Of a stretch of DNA of 64,000 nucleotides, positions 46,174 to 54,344 are shown piece by piece. Positions within the stretch are counted from its first letter, which is position 1; each line of letters starts with the position of its first letter. Both the position numbers and the translations under genes were made by a program. Source of the DNA: Lathyrus oleraceus. Lineage: Eukaryota > Streptophyta > Magnoliopsida > Fabales > Fabaceae. The notes under the pieces were generated by a model. It made no database searches. It saw only the letters and a program-made list of their open reading frames with translations, and was not told the origin of the DNA. The stretch lies in contig NC_066583.1 of NCBI RefSeq assembly GCF_024323335.1, forward strand, positions 417,582,031-417,646,030, written 5' to 3'.

Positions 46174-46716
46174 TTAAAAAATGGATAAGCTTAAGACCCG
46201 GTTTAATGGTGACTGGGGTCTATGCTGTTCATTTTCTTGAGCAATTACTTGGTCGATTATCTCTATAGTGTTGCTTGTGCCGATATCATCTTTGTATTGC
46301 ATTGTATTCCTCACAGCTATCTTTAACTCTTCATCATAGACCTCGAGGGTCATAGTTCCTTCCTCAATATCTATCATACACCGTCCTGTTTCCAAGAAAG
46401 GTCTTCCCAATATGAGAGAAATCTCCTCATCCTCCGGCATTTCCAGAATGGCAAAGTCAACTGGGAAGACAAACTTGTCAATTTTTACAAGAACATCTTC
46501 CACAATACCATAGGGTCGCCTAACAGAACGATCCGCAAACTGAAGGGTCATTCGAGTATCTTGAACAGAACCAATGCCTAATTTCTTATAGATGGACAGT
46601 GGCATCAAGCTTACACTTGCTCCTAAGTCAATCAGAGCCTTCTTGAATTTTCTATCACCAATAGTGCAAGGAATAGTAACCGATCCCCTGTCTTTCTTTT
46701 TTACTGGAATTTTCAT
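46174..46716 (-). pseudogene. Aspartic protease of Athila
   Basis: The active site reads A-L-I-D-L-G-A-S-V-S-L-M-P, the D-L-G-A form usual in Athila rather than D-T-G. The second landmark I-L-G-R-P-F-L is near 46400. The frame is open for 180 codons and then stops at 46174, before RT. Confidence 0.88.
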
Positions 46717-48472
46717 GCCTTGGAGAATGGCACTGAAATTATGTCTTTCATGAACTTAGCATATATTGGCATTTGTTCCAATGCTTCAGAAAAAGGGATA
46801 TTGATTTCGAGTTTTTTGAACATCTCCAGGAACTTCTCAAAATTATTCTCATGTTGATTTTTCTTTTTCTGTCGTGGAGGGTAAGGGAGTTTGATTATGG
46901 GTTTAGGAACCTTCTCCTTCTCCTTGACAGGAGGTGGTATTGCTTCTTCATCTTGGACTTTTGTTTCCTTGATTTCTAAATCCACCTCTATTAATCCATC
47001 TTTTTCTATATCATTTTCCTCTGTTGACTTTCCACTTCGGGTTGTGACAGCGTTAACAGTGTTATGTTCCCGCGGATTTGTCACCGTACCACTAGGTAGG
47101 GTCCCGGGGCTTGAGAGTTTGAAGCTAACTGTTGTGCTATCTGTCCCATTTGAACTTCAAGATTTTTAATGGAGGTTGTGGTGTTTTTCTGATAAGTCCT
47201 TCTTTCTTCTTGAAACTGAATGTTGTGGGGTGCTAACTTTTCAATGGCAATCTCCCATTCAGCCTTTTTAGGTGCCTGTTGTTGTTGCTGCTGTTGCTGA
47301 TACTGAGTCTGATATTTCCCTGTACCCTGTTGCGGAACATTCCCTCTCTGATCTTTCCAGGAGAAGTTTGGATGATTCTTCCAACCTGTGTTGTAAGTGT
47401 TAGAATAGAGATTATTCTGCTCCAAGAATTTGATCTCTTCAATTTGTTGGGGAGTCGCAAAGCAATAGACTGTGTGATGAGGTCCATTACAGATTTCACA
47501 AGTGCTAGCCTGAGCTGGCTGAACCTGCGCTATCTGTTGAGTACCTACATTCATAGCTTTCAGCTTTTTGTCTACCTCGGCAGCAACAGTGTCTTCCAGA
47601 CGAATTTTATTTGTCTCTAATTTTAGATCAATCACCCCCCTCTGGCTGACTGGTACATCTTTCATATAGCTCTAGATGCTCATTGGCAGCTATTGCTTCA
47701 ATAATCCTCTTGATACCAGTGGCTGTTGAGAAATTTGTTGAGCCACCAGTTGCTATATCAATCAACTGTTTTGTCTTTATTTTCAGCCCATTAACGAACA
47801 TCTGCATTTGTTCGGTCTGATCCATATTATGAGTGGGACACACGACTGATATTCTTTTAAATCTTTTGTAAGTGTCTCCCAATGATTCACCATCCTTCTA
47901 TTTGAAATTCAGAATTTCATACCTTTTTCTCAGGAATACTGATGCTGGAAATACTCATTTAAGAATGCAGTTTCCATCTCCTCCCAGGAAGTGATACTAC
48001 CGGCAGGGAGAGAATAGAACCATTCTTCCGCGTCTTCAGCTAAAGTGAACGGGAACATTCTTAATTTTTTTGCTTCATCAGTGTGACCCTCAATTTTCAG
48101 AGTGGTGCTCATGGTCAGAAATCTTTGCAGGTGTTTGTTGGCATCTTCATTAACCTTTCTGGTGAAAGGTTTTCTTTCCAATTGATTGATCGTGCTAGGA
48201 TGCAGTTGAAAATTTGTCACATTCACCGGTTGGTTAACAATGGTCAGTCGATCACCCGGTGCATTTGCACCTCCATAGTCACCTAGGAGTCTTTCCGAAG
48301 ATGGAGAAGGTTGAATTGGAGGAACTTTAGCCATTGGTTCCTTGACTTCTGAGTGATCAGAGGTACTTTCTTCTGTAGAATCCACTCTTTGTTCTCTGCG
48401 TCTTCGGTGAAGGGTTCTCTCGGTCTCTGCGTCAAAAAGAAATTCAGCTGAGGGTTCTCCTCGCATACACAA
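46713..48472 (-). pseudogene. gag of Athila, broken into frames
   Basis: Pieces 48472-47930, 47882-47628, 47665-47081 and 47084-46713 follow one another with overlaps or small gaps, so several frame changes or stops separate them. The capsid-like region holds W-F-Y-S-L-P-x-G-S-I-x-S-W. A C-x2-C-x4-H-x3-C knuckle (starting C-E-I-C) lies near 47500. A polyglutamine run lies near 47290. The C-terminal part is K/E/P-rich and leads into PRO. The start at 48472 lies only 91 bases from the PBS. Confidence 0.85.
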
Positions 48473-48562
48473 ATTAGTAAATTATAAATGACAGAAAAAT
48501 AATTTTATTGCAGAGCAACAAAATTTTAATTGAAATAAAATTAAACTCTATATTTTTGGCAG

Positions 48563-48580
48563 TCCCCGGCAACGGCGCCA
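48563..48580 (-). promoter_or_regulatory. Primer binding site of Athila (tRNA-Asp)
   Basis: TGGCGCCGTTGCCGGGGA on the minus strand, six bases inside the 5' LTR; this is the tRNA-Asp complement usual in Athila. Confidence 0.95.
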
Positions 48581-49427
48581 AAAACTTGATCGGGAAAATA
48601 GCAAGTGTACTATTTTTCCTTTTATAGTAATAATGGGGAAATTCCCCGAATGTCGATCTCAAGGACTGCACGTTAATATTGAGTTAAATTATCATTCAAT
48701 TAAACAAAAAGTATTAATTTGGTTTTTGAGTGTAAAAATATAATAATAAAAGTAAAGGTAAAGAAATATGAAAATAAGGGTTTATAGAGAAAAAGGAACA
48801 ATGCCAGGGAAGGTGTATGATTTATCCCTGTAACAACTTTGAGTTACTATTGCATCAACAAATATCAATTACTACCAGTTCTCAAGGGTATTTTCTCCCA
48901 AGTCCTTGGTGAGAAAACCTTTAATCAATCTACCTCAATTCCTATGTCCATAGCCAATTAGGGTGAAGTTAAGTTGTATAATATCAAGAATGCTCTGGTT
49001 CATACAGGATATCCCTAGTCTTAGGTGATATCTACTGTAGAGTAACCTTATGAAAACCTTATCAATGGCGGTCCAGCCTAATTGATAACCACAAATCAAT
49101 CTCAATTGGTCTGAAAGAGAAAGCAATAAACACATCAAAAGGTTGCCGTAAAAACAATATTATAAATGCAAATGTAAACTCAAATTCATTATAATTCTAA
49201 ATCAGGGACACCCCCTAGCATTGGGGGGTTTAGCTACTCATATTTTTTAAAACAAATTCAAGATAAAAATTACACATTACAAGTAATTGGATGACTTTGA
49301 TCTTCAATCGCTCCCGCTCATGAATATCTTTAGCTCTCCAAATGGCTTGATCTCTGTAATACTTGATTGCTTCACAATACTGTGTTTTGCCATATTCCAA
49401 GATGATTTTTCCTTTGGCAGAAGACCT

Positions 49428-49436
49428 CCTTTTATA
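49428..49436 (-). promoter_or_regulatory. TATA box in Athila 5' LTR
   Basis: TATAAAAGG on the minus strand, conserved in both LTRs, about 95 bases downstream of the palindrome cluster in element sense. Confidence 0.75.
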
Positions 49437-49531
49437 GTGAAAATTCCCAGCAGCAGTTGGACAGATCCAAAGATGTCTCTAAAAAGCCTGACGGATAAAA
49501 AGCCCGAGAAAACTGGAATTTTTGGGCTGGG

Positions 49532-49742
49532 CTGACACGGACCGTGTCAGCTGACATGGGTGTCCGTGTCAGCCTACTATTTAAGCTAACACGCCCATGG
49601 CAGGGGTGACACGGTTGAGGGCACTGCCTGACACGGCCCATGTCAGTTGACTCGGGTGGCCGTGTCAGGCTACTGTTTTCTTCACTTGTCTTCCCTTGCC
49701 CTGACACGGCCCGTGTCAGGTGACACGGGTGGCCGTGTCAGG
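49532..49742 (-). repeat. CpG palindrome cluster in Athila U3 (right LTR)
   Basis: Counterpart of 30733-30942. Several palindrome arms carry different single changes in the two LTRs. Confidence 0.9.
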
Positions 49743-50028
49743 CCTCCTGTACCGGGGTTTTCTACTCCTCTGGGTGCCAGAATCTCGCATTGTCATGTTC
49801 TGAGTTCTCCGGTTCTTCTACCTGGATCTGTCGGACAAAAACACAGTTATCCCATGCATAAAATCACGATAATAAAAAGTAAAACATAACAAAGATTAAA
49901 AATGCGTAAATAAAATGATGGAAGTAAAACTAACTCGAAATGTACCATAAATGCTTGCACAGTGTGTCAAATGTCTCTGTTTTGCGTCGGATCAGTAATG
50001 AAAACTCAATGTAAATGGTGATTGATCA

Positions 50029-50033
50029 CTCCA
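50029..50033. repeat. Target site duplication of Athila (right)
   Basis: CTCCA, identical to 29781-29785. Confidence 0.95.
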
Positions 50034-50081
50034 CAGGGGACAAAAAGTCATAATAGGGAGCAGAAGGAAGGAACACCATGG

Positions 50082-50800
50082 ATACCGGTTACTGGGCATA
50101 TAATAGGTGACCAACCAGGCGTGAATTGGAGAATATTTCCAAGACACTCATCATCCGAAAGGAGGGCTGAAAAAGCAAACTCGACTTACAGGATGGATAT
50201 TCGATTTCACAAGGAAATGCGAATCTTACTCAACTGGGGAAGAAAAAGACTTCGACTGAAGAGCGCATGAGATATATTATCTATTACCGTCGGAACGTAG
50301 ATAACATACTCACATGGAAGATTATCCACAACCAGTTACTGGGTTAATAAAGGATAGATCGACCGAAAAGAAAGGACATCGGGATACCGGCTATCGGGTA
50401 TAAAATGATGACCAATCCGAAGGAGAAACAATCACTACCAAACAAATGATAAATGAAAGATGACTCGCTGGGGATACATTGACAAGAGCAATGATCCAGG
50501 AGATATATCACCGGTTATTGGGTGGTATAACCAAAAATGAAGGAATATCAATACCGAATATTGGATAAAGATAACCAACAAAGAGGGGATTACATCTACC
50601 GGTTACTGGGTAGAAAACCACAGAAATAGGACTTACAACTACCGGTTACTGGGTAGAAGGCCACGGAAATAGGACTTACAACTACCGATTACTGGGTAGA
50701 AGGTCACAGAAATAGGACTTACAACTACCGGTTACTGGGTAGAAGGCCACAAAAATACGCTGGGGGAGAGAATGAACAATTACTGTTTACTGAGTAATTG
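50082..50800 (-). repeat. Hairpins with a fixed 8-base loop and varying stems
   Basis: In + strand letters the loop is mostly GGTTACTG and the stems are ATACC/GGCAT (50082, one mismatch), AACC/GGTT (50330), ATACC/GGTAT (50384), CACC/GGTG (50509), TACC/GATA (50552, one mismatch), CTACC/GGTAG (50596, 50639, 50682, 50725) and CAATTACT/AGTAATTG (50777-50784 with 50793-50800, perfect 8 bp). More copies lie beyond the Athila at 29601 and 29647. Confidence 0.8.
50590..50757 (-). repeat. 43-bp tandem repeat, four copies
   Basis: The CTACC arms start at 50596, 50639, 50682 and 50725, exactly 43 bases apart, with two to four differences between copies. Each copy contains one hairpin of the 8-base-loop type. 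Confidence 0.92.
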
Positions 50801-51491
50801 ATCACCTGAACCACATGGAACTGCAGGGGAAATAACAAAAAAGGAGTCAATCTAGGAACAAACTAGAAAGACACCATGAAGCAGGACTCAACCCAATGAG
50901 GATATAACTCAGGGGAGTGATTCCATCCCAATACATATTTAGGGAGGAAACTGAAACAATAATCATCCACGAGGACATAACTCAGTGGGGAATATAGAAG
51001 GACAGATAGACACTTTCTGCCTATGGGGATGACTCTAAATGGAGAGATCAGACACAAACATTTGCTTGGGGAAGAATATTTCAACACTAGCAGGAGATAA
51101 CAAGCAAAGATATATGGAAAAAGATGTAACATGAATATCTGAATGCTATGATTATGCATGTATATGTGTGGTTTATGTATGATTAATGCTGACAAACAGA
51201 CATATCTAACACCAACAGATCCAAGAATCGATGGACAGACATCCGATATAACATCTCAAAAGAGAAAAGCCAGGCCCACAGGAGAAATCCAATCTGGTGG
51301 GGAGCATCTAATACCAGGAAACACAGATTGCAGCTGGGGATTAAACAGAGTCATTGCCAGGGACAAAGACTAATGCTGGGGAATCAGAGACCACTGTTGG
51401 GGATAAGCAAAGGTCACAACTACCAAATGTTGGGGATCTTCCAACAAATCTCGGGAACACGCAGCGATGTGGATAAGACCAATCATAGAAG

Positions 51492-52130
51492 AACTCTACT
51501 GGGGATCTCATCAGGGGATGACGTGAAACTCTTTGGGGAACAACCACCAAATAGAAACACATCAATCAAACATTCTCTTCTAACGGCTGAAGAAACATCT
51601 CTGCCACCGAGAGAAGGAACAAATTACTCCGCTGGGGAAAGAAACAACATATCTTCCAACATCAGACTGGGATCAGAAAACGTCTTAGCTGGGGAAGCTA
51701 TAGAGTCACCGCCGGGGACTTGTTGCTGGCTAGACAAAAGATCCATCGCAGAGGAAACTCTACTGGGAAGCTCAACACGGATAAGATTCCGTCGTAGAAG
51801 AAACTCTACTATGGAATTTATCAGGGGGAAATATATGAAATTATGTGAGGAACTACCACCAAACAGAAGTTTCAACAAATAAAACACTTCCTTTCATCTG
51901 CCGGAGAGACATCTCTGCCAAGGAGAAAGAACCAATGCTTCGTCGGGGAAGGACACAACACCTTCACCAATAGCTCTGCTAGGAGGAAACCTTCCAAAAA
52001 AAAGGGGCGGAAAACGATATCAAGCTCTGATCATGCAACTCCACTAGGGAAGACTGAAGGCGATTATACTGAGGATAATCTGCTCTGAGCAATCCTACCG
52101 GGGATGAGTTGTAGGCGAACCCGCTGGGGA
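51492..52130 (-). repeat. Dispersed AACTC-NN-CTGGGGA motifs
   Basis: Examples on the + strand: AACTCTACTGGGGA (51492-51505), ACTCCGCTGGGGA (51626-51638), AACTCTACTGGGA (51756-51768), GCAACTCCACTAGGGA (52035-52050) and AACCCGCTGGGGA (52118-52130); also 50226-50240 and 50462-50474. They resemble the PBS of Ogre A (AACTCTGCTGGGGA) but lie antisense to C. Confidence 0.65.
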
Positions 52131-52955
52131 GAAGCTACAAACCAACCTGTTGAGGATTTCCACTCATGTCGGGAATTCCTGCTCACTCGACAGGAGATTT
52201 CCATTTACGATAAGGGAAGACCAACTTCCTCGAAAGTAGATAGCATATCAATTTTTATCAATCTATAAGGGATTTTAGGTCAGTCTACACAAGGGATGAC
52301 AACCATATAATTGATAAAACACAGATGCTAGACTCAGACTTTCTAGGGATATGAGGATGGAGGTATACACATCTTCTAGAAGATCAAGGCCACAACTCCA
52401 GATTCCCTGGGGACTTGATGACGTATCACCTTTTTCTGCGCTCGCTGAAGAGACAACCTGAAAGATGACGAAGAGAAAACAAATATGCTAGGAATATGAA
52501 CAAATGTCTTACCCTTTTGGAAATCGTACTATCCTTGGGAGAGCACTGAAGACGTTCCACATATCTTTTCAGTCATTGTGAATGTTCACTTTGTTTAAAA
52601 ACAGTTTTACAAAAACTTTAATTGTTTAAAACAATGACATTTATCAATTAAAACATGTAAACATTTGTTAAACAGAAACAAATAAGAGTGCAAAGAATTG
52701 GGTAAAGGTTCAAATTTATTTGATGGAATGGTAGTCCGCAAATGGCGAGACTCCATGGATCTCTACAAATTTGAAATCGGTGATATATATTGGAAAGGGC
52801 TACATTGAACATAATGACCATTTCTCCACCAACTCTGAATCCAATGTATTTGAAGCTTCAGTTGACGATGACTGAGCGAGAATCTTTGACAGTAGATAAC
52901 TTGTAGAACAAAGTCTTGTCAGGATGCAGTTACTTTCCAAATCCCTAATTTTGGC

Positions 52956-53107
52956 CTAGATTGCCCCAAGGTGAGGTACTCAATCTAGCGGGATGTATAT
53001 ATTCATTTTACATGTCTCTAACTTTTGCATGGACCGCCCTTTCGGGTTTTCAATCCACTGAGACGCTCATTTTTGCTTAAGTCGCCCTTTCGGGTTTTCA
53101 ACTTAGC
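52956..53107 (-). repeat. Stem-loop modules after INT in element C
   Basis: In + strand letters: CTAGATTG/CAATCTAG at 52956-52963 and 52981-52988 (perfect 8 bp), a weaker TGGA/TCCA at 53030-53057, and GCTTAAGT/ACTTAGC at 53075-53107. Two loops share a CGCCCTTTCGGGTTTTCAA core. ATGCAAAAGTTAG in the element sense also follows a stem in A. The order differs from A. Confidence 0.7.
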
Positions 53108-53126
53108 GAGCTATTCTGTTTTTCTT

Positions 53127-54299
53127 TTAGGTGAAGTATTTCTTGACTGCATCTGAATTCACAGGACGAGTGAAATCCTCCCCATCCATAGTTGTAAGTA
53201 TCAAAGCACCGCCTGAAAAGGCTATCTTAACAACATATGAACCTTCATAGTTAAGAGTCCACTTGCCCCTGGAATCGGGTGCGAAAGACAAAACTTTCTT
53301 GAGCACGAGGTCAACTTCTCGGAACACACGATGCTTAACCTTCTTATCAAAGGCTTTCTTCATCCTTTGCTGATACAACTGACCATGGCACATGGCAGCT
53401 AATCTCTTCTCTTTAATTAAGTTCAACTGGTCATAACGACTCTGAACCCATTCAGCTTCAGTCAACTTGGCTTCCATCAAGACTCTCATTGATGGGATCT
53501 CAACCTCCACGGGGAGCACAACCTCCATTCCATATACAAGAGAGAAAGGGGTTGCCCCTGTTGAAGTGCGGACAGATGTACGATAGCCATGCAAAGCAAA
53601 TGGCAGCATCTCATGCCAATCTTTGTACGTAACAATCATCTTCTGGATAATCTTCTTGATGTTTTTGTTAGCAGCTTCAACAGCCCCATTCATCTTAGGT
53701 ATGTAGGGAGAAGAATTATGATGTGCAATCTTGGACTCGCTACATAGCTCTTTCATCATCTTGTTGTTCAAGTTAGATCCATTATCAGTAATGATCTTGT
53801 CTGGCACACCATATCGGCATATGAGTTGGTTCTTGATAAACTTCACAACCACTTGCCTGGTCACATTCTTATATGATGTTGCTTCAACCCACTTGGTGAA
53901 GTAATCAATTGCTACGAGAATAAAATGGTGACCGTTGGACGCCTTTGGCTCTATCATGCCAATCATGTCAATTCCCCACATGGAGAAAGGCCATGGTGAT
54001 GAAATAACATTCAGAAGTGTCAGAGGAATATGAATCTTATTCGTATAAATCTGACACTTGTGGCGTTTCTTCACATATTTGCAGCAGTCAGACTCCATTG
54101 TCAGCCAATAGTAGCTTGCTCCCAACATTTTCTTTGCCATGGCATGTCCATTGGAATGAGTACCAAATGAACCCTCATGGACTTCAGTCATTAACAAGTC
54201 TGCTTTGTGTCTATCCACGCATCTGAGAAGAACCATGTCAAAGTTCCTCTTATAAAGCACAACACCATTAAGGTAGAAACATCTAGATAATCTTCTCAA
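53127..54299 (-). CDS. pol: Integrase of element C (390-codon open stretch)
   Basis: It continues the pol frame after a single TAG near 54343, so it is the 3' end of one polyprotein. Core residues are D111, D172 and E208 (35 residues between the last two), in G-I-D-M-I-G, T-D-N-G-S-N-L-N-N and N-G-A-V-E-A-A-N-K-N. The zinc module has H41 and H48 but reads R-H-K-C at 79-82 where Ogre A has C-H-K-C, so one zinc ligand is lost. The C-terminal part (F-D-K-K-V..R, then G-x-Y-V-V-K) matches A; no chromodomain. Confidence 0.92.
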   Translation of the reverse strand: MRRLSRCFYLNGVVLYKRNFDMVLLRCVDRHKADLLMTEVHEGSFGTHSNGHAMAKKMLGASYYWLTMESDCCKYVKKRHKCQIYTNKIHIPLTLLNVISSPWPFSMWGIDMIGMIEPKASNGHHFILVAIDYFTKWVEATSYKNVTRQVVVKFIKNQLICRYGVPDKIITDNGSNLNNKMMKELCSESKIAHHNSSPYIPKMNGAVEAANKNIKKIIQKMIVTYKDWHEMLPFALHGYRTSVRTSTGATPFSLVYGMEVVLPVEVEIPSMRVLMEAKLTEAEWVQSRYDQLNLIKEKRLAAMCHGQLYQQRMKKAFDKKVKHRVFREVDLVLKKVLSFAPDSRGKWTLNYEGSYVVKIAFSGGALILTTMDGEDFTRPVNSDAVKKYFT

Positions 54300-54344
54300 A
54301 GTCTTCTTGTCTTTAACAAATGCCCCAGGCGGGTAAATCTGACT

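Larger units (their letters stand above)
29786..50028 (-). mobile_element. Athila-type Ty3/gypsy retrotransposon (minus strand), split by a Tekay element
   Basis: Two LTRs (29786-31229 and 48587-50028) begin TGATCGGG and end TGATCA and are flanked by CTCCA on both sides. Between them on the minus strand lie a tRNA-Asp PBS, gag, PRO, RT, RNase H, INT and an extra ORF of the Athila type in env position. The total is 20.2 kb, of which 8.5 kb is the nested Tekay. Coding regions are broken by stops and frameshifts. The LTR pair differs at roughly 35 sites by eye (about 2.4%), so it is clearly older than the Tekay inside it. Confidence 0.95.
48587..50028 (-). repeat. 5' LTR of Athila (1442 bp)
   Basis: Right copy of the pair. 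U3 runs from 50028 to about 49437 with the palindrome cluster (49532-49742), the TATA at 49428-49436, then R/U5 to 48587. Confidence 0.95.
50034..53126 (-). other. 3' UTR of element C, proximal part
   Basis: About 3.1 kb without a gene; with 29123-29780 it makes a 3' UTR of about 3.75 kb, against 1.0 kb in A. It holds hairpin modules just after the INT stop (52956-53107), many CTGGGGA motifs (50226-52130), hairpins with 8-base loops (50082-50800) and a 43-bp tandem array (50590-50757). Open frames on the + strand here are antisense and lack domains. Hypervariable 3' UTRs with tandem repeats are known for Ogre. Confidence 0.8.

Noticed and set aside
51328..51882. 184-codon frame on the + strand
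   Set aside because: It lies antisense in the repeat-rich 3' UTR of C; the protein has no recognisable family and the composition reflects the CTGGGGA repeats.
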